From: a virus
Strand: one strand, 5' to 3'
Virus record (IMG/VR): IMGVR_UViG_3300048928_000471
Location: 1-45,516 of that record
DNA: 45,516 nucleotides
The notes beneath the pieces are model-generated. The model saw only the letters and a list, made by a program, of their open reading frames with translations, did no database searches and had not been told where the DNA came from. Position numbers and translations under genes: made by a program. This document shows positions 23,122 through 30,216 of the stretch, in pieces. Each line of letters opens with the position of its first letter. Position 1 is the first letter of the stretch.

Positions 23122-23481
23122 TCAATGACATGGGAACGAGCTTCTTAGGCCAGTTATCAATACCATTCCGGCGTATTGGACGTCAAAATTTCCGACGGAC
23201 GGATTTTTCTCAATCGTTGACTTTAATATTTGCCCATATTGTTTTCCGCTTATAACGAAATTCTCTGGTGGGCAGTATATAGGTTCTTTATCATTTACTT
23301 TTAACCACATATTTGTGACCTCAATACCTCGGCCTATGCTGGATAAATTTTCTTCCAATTCATTGTTTAGCATTTCAACTAGTTGATTAATGGTTGCCGT
23401 TCTCTGATTACTACTCTGAGCATTTGCATGGAAAGTAGAAGCGAACAAAATAGCAAGAGCAGTGCAAAGACCTTTGGTCAT
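23122..23481 (-). CDS. Exported Rap1a/Tai-like protein
   Basis: 119 residues with a Sec signal peptide (cleavage after ANA, residue 21). The mature domain is helical with two cysteines: IYCPPENFVISGKQYGQIL and a final SSFPCH, the pattern of Rap1a/Tai-like domains, periplasmic helical proteins best known as type VI amidase effector immunity proteins in Serratia. Here immunity is not implied; the fold is also common in prophage cargo genes. It lies on the opposite strand to the head operon with its own promoter. Confidence 0.6.
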   Translation of the reverse strand: MTKGLCTALAILFASTFHANAQSSNQRTATINQLVEMLNNELEENLSSIGRGIEVTNMWLKVNDKEPIYCPPENFVISGKQYGQILKSTIEKNPSVGNFDVQYAGMVLITGLRSSFPCH

Positions 23482-23538
23482 TTAATATCCCCCGAGAAAC
23501 TTGTTTGGTCTCTTACAATAAATTTGAATAAAGAAAAC

Positions 23539-23550
23539 TAGAATCTTGCA
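23539..23550 (+). promoter_or_regulatory. TAGAATCTTGCA motif before the prohead protease gene
   Basis: Exact copy of the element at 15897. It lies 48 bases before the protease start, after the inserted cargo cassette, where a new promoter for the remaining head genes would be needed. Confidence 0.5.
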
Positions 23551-23597
23551 AAACCGTCCCTCATCATCATTCCAGATATCCATTTCTGGGACGATTG

Positions 23598-24755
23598 ATG
23601 CCGAAGAAACCTAAGCAAATTCAAGGACAACTGCGCACTCGGGCTTTTGCTCGCGTGCCAGCTTCGGTTGATGTCGAGCATAAATCTTTCGGCATCGTAA
23701 TATCGACCGAGACGCCAGTTCGTACGTCTATCAGAAATCCCGACCAGCCAAAGCTCGACGCCGACGATGCATATATAGAAGTCGATGAAGTGCTGCTTGC
23801 TAGCGGTCTCGATTTCTCACGTACGGTCGGCATGCCCTTGGTCGATTGTCACGATACTTTTTCGGGCGTGAACACTATCTTGGGCAAGGTCGACGACGTC
23901 CGATCTGTGGGCACCGAAGTCCACGGAACGGCGGTTCTTAACAGCCGTAATGCTGATCTCATCGCCGATATTGTTGATGGTCATTACAACCAAATTTCGG
24001 CTGGCTACGGCGTGAATTCCTACGAAATCGAGCACCGTGACGGTGATGTCCCAGTCGCTTATGCGACTAGCTGGACGCTTTATGAGGCATCGCTCGTAGC
24101 AGTCGGAGCTGACCCGAATGCGTCAGTTCGGTCAGCAGGTCGCTCAATACCGACACCGACGATTTTCTTCCGCAATAAGCCGAAGAATACGGCCTCGAAA
24201 GCCAAAAATCCCACCAGAAAATCAAAACGCATGGAGAAAAGAAACATGGATGAATCCACTTTAGAAGACCTGATCACGACTGCGGAAGACGCGGTTGCGG
24301 CAGTTGAAGAAGCCGTTGTCGCCGTCGAGGATGCTGTTGCTGAACTCGGTGATGAAGCACCTGAGGAACTCGTTGAGCGTGCTCGCAAACTTCGCAACGA
24401 CGACGAAGATCAGGAACAGCGAAAGCGTAAGAAGCGTGCTGATGAAGATGAGGATGAGCCGAAGGACGAGCGCAAAAAGCGTAACGAAGAGGACGACGAA
24501 GAGAAGGAAGAGCAGGAAATCCGTTCTATCCGCTCTGTCGCTAAGTCTTACGGCCTCGGCCAGCTCGTCACAGATCTTGCTAAGATGAATGTTCGTTCTT
24601 CGAAGATCCGTAAAGCTGTCGGCGATGCCATCGCAGCTCGTTTTGCGACTTCGGATTTTGGCTCGAAAGCATCCGACATCGAGCCGCGCAAGCGCTCGGC
24701 TGCTCCGGTGCTCGACACTTCCGCAATCTACGCACGCAGAAACGGCCTCAAGTAA
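23598..24755 (+). CDS. Prohead protease with C-terminal scaffold domain
   Basis: 385 residues. The protease domain (about 20-190) shows HK97/S78-type features: PLVDCHD with the catalytic-type His, ILGKV, and QISAGYGV with the candidate Ser in a SxGY context. The second half is an Ala/Glu-rich helix followed by a highly charged Lys/Glu/Asp stretch (RKLRNDDEDQEQRKRKKRAD, then more) typical of scaffolds, ending in a basic region for capsid binding. The ATG at 23598 is preferred over the TTG at 23595. It resembles the lambda C/Nu3 arrangement, with protease and scaffold in one frame. Cleavage of itself and scaffold during head maturation is the expected function. Confidence 0.85.
   Translation: MPKKPKQIQGQLRTRAFARVPASVDVEHKSFGIVISTETPVRTSIRNPDQPKLDADDAYIEVDEVLLASGLDFSRTVGMPLVDCHDTFSGVNTILGKVDDVRSVGTEVHGTAVLNSRNADLIADIVDGHYNQISAGYGVNSYEIEHRDGDVPVAYATSWTLYEASLVAVGADPNASVRSAGRSIPTPTIFFRNKPKNTASKAKNPTRKSKRMEKRNMDESTLEDLITTAEDAVAAVEEAVVAVEDAVAELGDEAPEELVERARKLRNDDEDQEQRKRKKRADEDEDEPKDERKKRNEEDDEEKEEQEIRSIRSVAKSYGLGQLVTDLAKMNVRSSKIRKAVGDAIAARFATSDFGSKASDIEPRKRSAAPVLDTSAIYARRNGLK
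24246..24755 (+). CDS. Nested in-frame scaffold protein (predicted)
   Basis: An internal ATG at 24246 (residue 217 of the protease) is preceded by GGAGAA at a suitable distance of 8-9 bases. Translation from here gives a 169-residue protein of only the helical, highly charged part (beginning MDESTLEDLITTAEDAV). In lambda the scaffold Nu3 is likewise made from an internal start within the protease gene C. Presence of an independent product is predicted, not shown. Confidence 0.6.
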   Translation: MDESTLEDLITTAEDAVAAVEEAVVAVEDAVAELGDEAPEELVERARKLRNDDEDQEQRKRKKRADEDEDEPKDERKKRNEEDDEEKEEQEIRSIRSVAKSYGLGQLVTDLAKMNVRSSKIRKAVGDAIAARFATSDFGSKASDIEPRKRSAAPVLDTSAIYARRNGLK

Positions 24756-24799
24756 GGGGCCGTCGAAGCATCAACAAACTCGAATTTTGGAGAATTTAC

Positions 24800-25174
24800 A
24801 TGCCAGAACTAACAATGGGTCCTCGCGACGAAGCATTCCTTTTAAGCGAAGCAAACGGCTTTAGAAGCCGAGACGCTATCACTTTGAAACAGTCAACTGC
24901 AGTTTATCAGCCTGGCTCTGTAGTCGTCCTGCTCGCTGGAAAATATGAGCTAGCAACCGCGACGAACCTAGACGATGGCTCTGACGGTCTGACAGGCGAT
25001 CTCGCTATCGTTGCTCGCTACACCGATGCAACGCTCGGTGATGCCGATGCCGCAGCTATCACAGCAGATGCTGAAGTCAAGGATTCCGAACTTATCCTCG
25101 ATCCATCTCTCACCCTCGATGACGTCAAGCCGCTGCTAGCCAGTAAGGGTCTGAAAGCCCGCGAAACGATCTAA
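24800..25174 (+). CDS. Head decoration protein, lambda gpD-like
   Basis: 124 residues, the usual size for this family. After a flexible N-terminus it shows the gpD-type pattern PGSVVVLLAGKYELAT, a loop, DLAIVARYTDAT and KDSELILDPS. It is expected to form trimers on the expanded capsid and stabilise it. TTGGAG lies upstream of the ATG, and it sits in the standard place between protease/scaffold and major capsid genes. Confidence 0.88.
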   Translation: MPELTMGPRDEAFLLSEANGFRSRDAITLKQSTAVYQPGSVVVLLAGKYELATATNLDDGSDGLTGDLAIVARYTDATLGDADAAAITADAEVKDSELILDPSLTLDDVKPLLASKGLKARETI

Positions 25175-25206
25175 GAACAAAGCAAGAACATAATTGGAGA
25201 AATTAT

Positions 25207-26211
25207 ATGAGTAATCTCGCAAACATTTTCAACAGCGACCTTTTCAGCTTTACGAGCTTGACGTCTGCAGTGAATATGATCCCTGAAAAGCCGCACCAGC
25301 TCGGCCAGTGGTTCAACTGGAATGGGCAGGGCGTGAACACAACTTCGATTATCGTTGAAGAGCTAGAAGGCCGTCTTGCAGTCATTCCTTCAGCGGCTCG
25401 CGGAACTGTCGGCAAAGGTCAGGCAAATCCGAAGCGTAAAGCTCGCTCTTTCGTTATCCCACACTATCCGCACTATGACATGATAAAGGCAACGGAAGTC
25501 CAGGGCGTTCGGGCTTTCGGCTCATCCAGCGAATTTGAAACAGTTGAAGCCAAGCTTGCTGAGAAATACGTCAGCATGCGTGACAATCACGACGTAACCG
25601 AAGAATTTGCAAAAGCTGGCGCTATTTCGGGCATTCTGCGTGATGCAGACGGCTCGGTAATTTACGACTGGCATCAGGAATTTAAGGTATCACGCAACAC
25701 GCACGATATCGATTTCACTGACGTGTCCATCAACCTTCGTGATGAACTGATCGCCGCTAAGCGCAAGGGTGAAAAGGCCATCGGCGGAACTCTGCTTTAC
25801 AGCGGCTGGAAGCTGGTTTGCACGCCTACGATTTTCTCAGCAATCACTAGCCATCCAAGCATCGTAGCTGCTTACGAGCGTTGGCAAGATGGCGCATTCT
25901 TGCGAGCAGATAATCGCAAGGGCTTCATGATCGCCGACGACATCGAAGTCGTTAGCTATCACAACAACACAGTCGGATCTGTTGAGTTCATCACCGAAGG
26001 CGAGAGCTATCTCGTTCCGAATTCGCAGAACCTCTTCCAGAGCCGTTTTGCACCAGCTGACACGATGGAGGCTGCCAACACCATCGGCCTGCCTCTTTAC
26101 ATGATGTCTGAGCCTATGGATTTCGGTCGCGGTGTTGATCTCGCAACCGAACAGAACGCTATTTACTACGCCGTTCTTCCAAAGGCCATCGTTCGCATCA
26201 AGCAGAAATAA
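25207..26211 (+). CDS. Major capsid protein, lambda gpE-like
   Basis: 334 residues. Characteristic gpE-family segments are visible: PHQLGQWFNWNGQGV near the start, the central HYPHYDMIKATEVQGVRAFG, and a C-terminal QNLFQSRFAPADTMEAANTIGLPLY. It assembles into the icosahedral shell with the decoration protein. TTGGAG precedes the ATG, and two terminators follow, consistent with high expression. Confidence 0.95.
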   Translation: MSNLANIFNSDLFSFTSLTSAVNMIPEKPHQLGQWFNWNGQGVNTTSIIVEELEGRLAVIPSAARGTVGKGQANPKRKARSFVIPHYPHYDMIKATEVQGVRAFGSSSEFETVEAKLAEKYVSMRDNHDVTEEFAKAGAISGILRDADGSVIYDWHQEFKVSRNTHDIDFTDVSINLRDELIAAKRKGEKAIGGTLLYSGWKLVCTPTIFSAITSHPSIVAAYERWQDGAFLRADNRKGFMIADDIEVVSYHNNTVGSVEFITEGESYLVPNSQNLFQSRFAPADTMEAANTIGLPLYMMSEPMDFGRGVDLATEQNAIYYAVLPKAIVRIKQK

Positions 26212-26221
26212 TCCGCAGATC

Positions 26222-26288
26222 CCCGCGCTTCACCTCCTTAGCGCGGGCTTCAGCAGAGGGTGGGTGGCTCCTCTCACCCTCTGCTTTT
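26222..26288 (+). terminator. Tandem hairpins after the major capsid gene
   Basis: Hairpin one: CCCGCGCT (26222-26229) with AGCGCGGG (26240-26247). Hairpin two: AGCAGAGGGTG (26252-26262) with CACCCTCTGCT (26275-26285), followed by TTTT. The second is a good rho-independent terminator and probably sets the capsid mRNA level. Confidence 0.8.
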
Positions 26289-26320
26289 CATTTAAGGGCA
26301 CAGTTTTCAGGAGAATTTCG

Positions 26321-26650
26321 ATGACGATACCCGTCGTAAAAACCGCTATTGCGCCAAACGGGGCACTTCCAGCACATCCAGCACCGAGCGCTGTGAGCAT
26401 GAATGTTAGCCAGATTTCTGTAGCTGCAGCGACGCCAGCTTCGCACACGGTTTCCCCACTCACCTCTCTCGTGCAGATCAAACCGACGTCCGACGTCCTT
26501 TTTTACGCGGATGTCGCCGGCGAAGAATTCACCCCGGATTTCGGCATGCCACTCGCGGCAGGCGGCTATTTTAGCTTCAGCGTGGATGCTGGTTGCACTC
26601 TTCATTTTTCGGCCGACCAGGCTGCTCTTGTTTACGTGCTGGAGGGTTAA
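26321..26650 (+). CDS. Small structural protein downstream of the capsid
   Basis: 109 residues from the ATG at 26321 (CAGGAG upstream). Pro/Ala-rich N-terminus then a beta-rich domain (SDVLFYADVAGEEF, GYFSFSVDAGCTLHF) of the kind found in small head completion or decoration proteins. It lies three bases before the next structural gene. A virion role is inferred from position and composition. Confidence 0.6.
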   Translation: MTIPVVKTAIAPNGALPAHPAPSAVSMNVSQISVAAATPASHTVSPLTSLVQIKPTSDVLFYADVAGEEFTPDFGMPLAAGGYFSFSVDAGCTLHFSADQAALVYVLEG

Positions 26651-26653
26651 GCC

Positions 26654-27808
26654 ATGTTGAATCCCATTTTGCCAACTGCAACTGGTGGCGCTGATCCCGA
26701 GCTGGATGGCCGTGTAGATGCGCTTGAAAGCGATTTTTCAGATTTAGCCGACCGAACGACTGCTGTCCAAGATTTCCAGAATGCAGTTTCGATGGCAATT
26801 GGCGGTTTCACCGCGCCGTATCTCTACGGCATGTCCGGATACTGGCTTTCATACGATCTGCCTGTCTCAAAATTCAACTCAACACTGGGACGCGTCGAGT
26901 TTTCGGTGAATGACCAGGTCGCTTCTTTTGAAGTCGAAGCAGAGGATACACTCAACGAGATCACCAATAAATTCATGATGGCTGCGAGCGAGCATGGCTT
27001 CTACGGAGCTATGCAAATCTTTGCAGGACAGATCCGCATTCCACTATATGACGGCTTCAAAATTTCGTTTCCTAGCACCCATTCTGATTATCGACACATT
27101 TGGTCGGTGCTTGGATTGTCTAATCTCACTAGACAATCGGTGCAAATAGACGAACCGAATGCGATTATTGCGAACCGAGTTTGGATGGATACATCTCCAG
27201 AAACGGTGAACGATAATCTACAACGAGTTCAATATGAAGTTGATATTCTCAACAACGTTATCACAATGTTGGGTGGAATTGAAACTGATCAGAACCCTAG
27301 TATTTTGAATACCGCCTATATGTATCCTGATCTATTCGGAATTAACTTACTGACCGAGGAAACGAATTTAGGACAATATGGAGTAACGGCAACATCAACA
27401 TTTGATATTAATGTTGATGGCCAACAATATTCTATTCCTGCAGGCTCTAGCTTGAGAGTACGAGATGTCGTTGATCAGTTGAATTTGGCAGGGATGCCCG
27501 ATGTCGGCTTTGATGTCTACGGCGGTTTCGTCCGCGTGATCGTTCGCAGTTGGGACGGGCTAAATCACACCGTTGAGTTGGGTTCTTCGGAGCTGAATGG
27601 CATCTTCGGGCTGACTTTCCAGACATTGAATTACATTGGAAAGGTTGCTCCTGGCACCAGCACCATGACCCAGAAAACTGTCCATTACGACGTCGCGAAT
27701 GGAAACTGGGAACTGCTGCAAACCATCATCGAACGACAGAACCGCGAGATCAGCATGTTGCAACAGGTCGTCTCTGGGCTGATCGCGAAAGTTGACGGGG
27801 GTGCCTGA
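26654..27808 (+). CDS. Large structural protein with two flagellin-hook-like repeats
   Basis: 384 residues with two copies of a domain whose pattern is V-N/D-x-Q-x(n)-V, tL.e/l.d..n, a beta hairpin, then IxGLx: copy one about 78-155 (RVEFSVNDQVASFEVEAEDT ... HIWSVLGLSN) and copy two about 245-325 (TFDINVDGQQYSIPAGSSLR ... NGIFGLTF). This resembles the Flagellin_IN motif of flagellins and FliD. A C-terminal coiled-coil segment (about 355-380) follows. Located between capsid and connector genes, it may form a head fibre or decoration, or contact the host surface. The stop overlaps the next ATG by one base. Assignment by pattern only. Confidence 0.55.
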   Translation: MLNPILPTATGGADPELDGRVDALESDFSDLADRTTAVQDFQNAVSMAIGGFTAPYLYGMSGYWLSYDLPVSKFNSTLGRVEFSVNDQVASFEVEAEDTLNEITNKFMMAASEHGFYGAMQIFAGQIRIPLYDGFKISFPSTHSDYRHIWSVLGLSNLTRQSVQIDEPNAIIANRVWMDTSPETVNDNLQRVQYEVDILNNVITMLGGIETDQNPSILNTAYMYPDLFGINLLTEETNLGQYGVTATSTFDINVDGQQYSIPAGSSLRVRDVVDQLNLAGMPDVGFDVYGGFVRVIVRSWDGLNHTVELGSSELNGIFGLTFQTLNYIGKVAPGTSTMTQKTVHYDVANGNWELLQTIIERQNREISMLQQVVSGLIAKVDGGA

Positions 27809-28173
27809 TGTCCAAACACCCCGCTTTCAACACGCTCGCAAGGACAGCCAACCGCGTTTTTCGTGAGCGAGGAAGTCATTTCTGGCATCAGCACGACAGC
27901 GACGTCGTGCTGCCGATCCAGCTTATTTTCAACGATGCTTATGCTCCGGTTGATGCGGCAGGTGTACAAGTTGAGGAAGCCCAACCTACAGCTTTCGTAC
28001 TCATAGAAGATGCGAAAAGGCTGGCACCGGGGCGTGCTTCGGGACCCGTTGATTTGCTGTTTGATAACGATGATGTCCTCGAAATCAACGGTCGCAGATA
28101 CAGAATAGAATCTTGCAAAAGTGACGGGTACGCTCAAGTCGAGATCAAATTAATCGGCGAGCGTATCGGCTAA
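27808..28173 (+). CDS. Head-tail joining protein, gpFII-like
   Basis: 121 residues. Position after the head genes and the pattern (an N-terminal NTLARTANRVFRERG helix followed by a beta barrel ending VLEINGRRYRIESCKSDGYAQVEIKLIG) fit the gpFII/attachment-type family that completes the connector so that the tail can bind. It contains an internal TAGAATCTTGCA at 28106, 67 bases before the next gene. Confidence 0.65.
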   Translation: MSKHPAFNTLARTANRVFRERGSHFWHQHDSDVVLPIQLIFNDAYAPVDAAGVQVEEAQPTAFVLIEDAKRLAPGRASGPVDLLFDNDDVLEINGRRYRIESCKSDGYAQVEIKLIGERIG

Positions 28174-28634
28174 TGACACATGTAAAGACGCAAGTAAGAG
28201 AGGGATTTATTCGAGTGCTTTCAGCGCTCCCTGACCTCGTTTCTGCGCATCCCGCCAGCCGCCTTCTACGTAGTTTTCAGCGTAACGATTTTCCTCTGGC
28301 TATCGTGTCAGTTTCGGAAACGGCGTCTGTTTCTGGTTCTAATGGAACACCAGGTAACAGGCAGCTCAAGCGTGATTTTCAGATAGCGGTGACGCTGAGC
28401 GTTCACGATGAAACTCCCAATGCTGAACACGCACTGGACGCATTGTCGGTTGTTTCCGAGCAAGCGCTTGTGAAACCGTCAGCATTGGGTGTCGGTAAGC
28501 TGCTTTCTTGGCAGTATCTCGGTTCTGGCGCACCGACAGGGCAGCCGACTGAAGACGGTTTGATCCTCACTCAGACACTAAACTATTCATGCTCAGTCCG
28601 AACGACTGACAGCGATCCAACCACCATTCTATAA
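28173..28634 (+). CDS. Tail terminator / completion protein, gpU-like
   Basis: 153 residues. The sequence (VREGFIRVLSALPDL, FPLAIVSVSE, FQIAVTLSVHDE, LNYSCSVRTTD) has the alternating helix-strand layout of the minor tail protein U family, which caps the tail tube and joins it to the head. Order in the operon (connector, terminator, tube) fits. The preceding gene stops at its start codon. Confidence 0.65.
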   Translation: MTHVKTQVREGFIRVLSALPDLVSAHPASRLLRSFQRNDFPLAIVSVSETASVSGSNGTPGNRQLKRDFQIAVTLSVHDETPNAEHALDALSVVSEQALVKPSALGVGKLLSWQYLGSGAPTGQPTEDGLILTQTLNYSCSVRTTDSDPTTIL

Positions 28635-28651
28635 CTTTTTTGGAGAACAAA

Positions 28652-29437
28652 ATGGCAACATATGCATTCCAGCAGATTACCGACAAGCAGCGCCTCAACG
28701 GCGGACAGTTGGTTTTCAAAAAGCATGGCACAAACAAATACGTGAATCTTGGTGCTTTAGCTTCGATGGAATTCACTCCGAATCTGACCGAGGTTGAATC
28801 CTTCACGCAAGAGTTCGGCGACCGTCGTTTGCTTAAGAAGTACGTTACTACGAAAGACGGGCAGATCAGTTTTGTGTGCGAGAGCTGGACTGAAATCGGC
28901 TACGAAATCCTTTTCATGTCGAATAAGAAATTGCTCACACAAACTGCTGTAACTGCTGGAACGCATACCATTGAAGATGTTTCGGTCGGCGACGCAATCA
29001 AGATTCCAGGTTTTAAACCGACCGTGGTTGGAATCTCTGATGGCGCAGACACTGATCTCGTAGAAAACCAGCACTACACTGTCCATCGCACGGGTTTCGT
29101 ACAGATTATTGCCCTTCCTTCGGGTTTCACGGGCGACGCCATTATCGAGTATTCGCTGCCATCTATTACGGAAAGTGAAGGTCTTCTCGATCTCGGACTG
29201 ATGTCTACCGCTGGTGTGCGCGGTGAACTCGTTTTCATCAGTGTGACCAGCGAAAGCGGCGACGGCGAGGAGATGGAGCAGACGTATTGGGATGTCGAAT
29301 TGCGCCCAAGCGGAGCGGTTCCAGCGTTCAATACTGAAGCCATCAACCAGTTCACTGTTCAGGGTTCCGTCTATGCGACGTCCGGCAAAGCCGATGGAAA
29401 GTCGTATGGTCAGGTTCGTTCTATCCCGAAAGCCTGA
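28652..29437 (+). CDS. Major tail (tube) protein
   Basis: 261 residues from the ATG at 28652 (TGGAGAAC upstream). An N-terminal tube fold (FTPNLTEVESFTQEFGDRRLLKKYVTTKDGQISFVCESW, quoted here only in outline as the first domain) is followed by a second beta-rich domain (about 120-250) ending VELRPSGAVPAFN...FTVQGSVYA. This is the layout of siphovirus tail tube subunits. Downstream is a terminator and then the tail chaperone. Confidence 0.78.
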   Translation: MATYAFQQITDKQRLNGGQLVFKKHGTNKYVNLGALASMEFTPNLTEVESFTQEFGDRRLLKKYVTTKDGQISFVCESWTEIGYEILFMSNKKLLTQTAVTAGTHTIEDVSVGDAIKIPGFKPTVVGISDGADTDLVENQHYTVHRTGFVQIIALPSGFTGDAIIEYSLPSITESEGLLDLGLMSTAGVRGELVFISVTSESGDGEEMEQTYWDVELRPSGAVPAFNTEAINQFTVQGSVYATSGKADGKSYGQVRSIPKA

Positions 29438-29450
29438 ACCTAAGACCATA

Positions 29451-29484
29451 GCGGCGGGCCAATTCTCGCCGCCCAATATTTTTT
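29451..29484 (+). terminator. Terminator after the major tail gene
   Basis: GCGGCG (29451-29456) pairs with CGCCGC (29467-29472), followed by a T-run at 29479-29484. The stem is short and the T-run is about 8 bases away, so strength is moderate. Confidence 0.6.
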
Positions 29485-29512
29485 CTGAAAGTTCATATTT
29501 AAGGAGCCAAAA

Positions 29513-29968
29513 ATGAACGCTACTGTACGCCCAGATGTTACATCAATCGACGACCTCTTAAGCGCCGTCGACCATTCTTTTCAAACTGTCGAAATCCTCG
29601 GGAAACACACTCAGCTCAGGCCAGTAACGATCCTGGAATGCCTTCGTCTCGTAAAGCGTTTTCCAAAGCTAATCGATCTTTTTGAACCAAAACTAGACGT
29701 CGACGGCAACTTGCTGCCTGAAGAACTTCAGCCTTCGCTCATCGACGTTTTTATGGATTCCGGTGTTGAAGCTGCGGCCGCTTTCATTGCATGCCCAAGC
29801 AACAAAGAAGGCGACGTCGCTTTTGAAAATCTCATCACGACGAAACCAGATGATCTGACACTCGGCCTTTTTTCTGCGGCTGTGAAAGTGACGCTTGGCG
29901 AAGGTAGTCTCGAAGATTTTTTTACGAAGATCGCGTCGGCTCTCAGCGGAATTCTGCCGAAAAAGTAA
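29513..29968 (+). CDS. Tail assembly chaperone G-like
   Basis: 151 residues, acidic and helical (TILECLRLVKRFPKLIDLF, then LLPEELQPSLIDVFMDSG), immediately upstream of the tape measure region. AAGGAG precedes the ATG. It is the short product of the G/G-T pair; the ribosome can slip near its stop codon to give the longer product described separately. Binds the tape measure protein during tail assembly. Confidence 0.8.
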   Translation: MNATVRPDVTSIDDLLSAVDHSFQTVEILGKHTQLRPVTILECLRLVKRFPKLIDLFEPKLDVDGNLLPEELQPSLIDVFMDSGVEAAAAFIACPSNKEGDVAFENLITTKPDDLTLGLFSAAVKVTLGEGSLEDFFTKIASALSGILPKK

Positions 29969-30216
29969 GGTTTACGAAGCCTCGCAGAAAAGGCGGCCTG
30001 AATCTGACAGGCAGCTTCGTCGGCATGGTGAAAGATGCAATCAGCTACGAAAACGCAACAGGAAATTCGGGCTTAAATCTTTCACCGCGTCAGTTGATGA
30101 TGAAGCTTCGGGTCCTTCGTCGCGATGAAAAGAACCATCGAATTCTATTGGCACAAGCCATTTCGATTCATCAGAGCGGCGATCAAAAAATGATGGAAGA
30201 GCTATACAAGGGATGA
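29513..30216 (+). CDS. Tail assembly chaperone G-T product by -1 frameshift
   Basis: The second open frame (reading from about 29941 to the TGA at 30214-30216) is in the -1 frame relative to the G-like gene and has no own start near its beginning. The sequence G-AAA-AAG (29959-29965), two codons before the G stop, is a good slippery heptamer. Slippage gives a 234-residue fusion whose C-terminal 83 residues (KGGLNLTGSFVGMVKDAI ... LMMKLRVLRRDEKN) form the T domain. The T frame ends overlapping the tape measure ATG as ATGA. This conserved arrangement is general in siphophages. Confidence 0.85.

Noticed and set aside
20551-23481. Insertion sequence or transposon as the carrier of the cargo cassette
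   Set aside because: No transposase or terminal inverted repeats seen; the cassette is better explained by phage mosaicism.
24080-24588. Ser/Ala-rich and Arg/Ser-rich ORFs overlapping the scaffold region
   Set aside because: Out-of-frame shadows of the charged, repetitive scaffold coding sequence.
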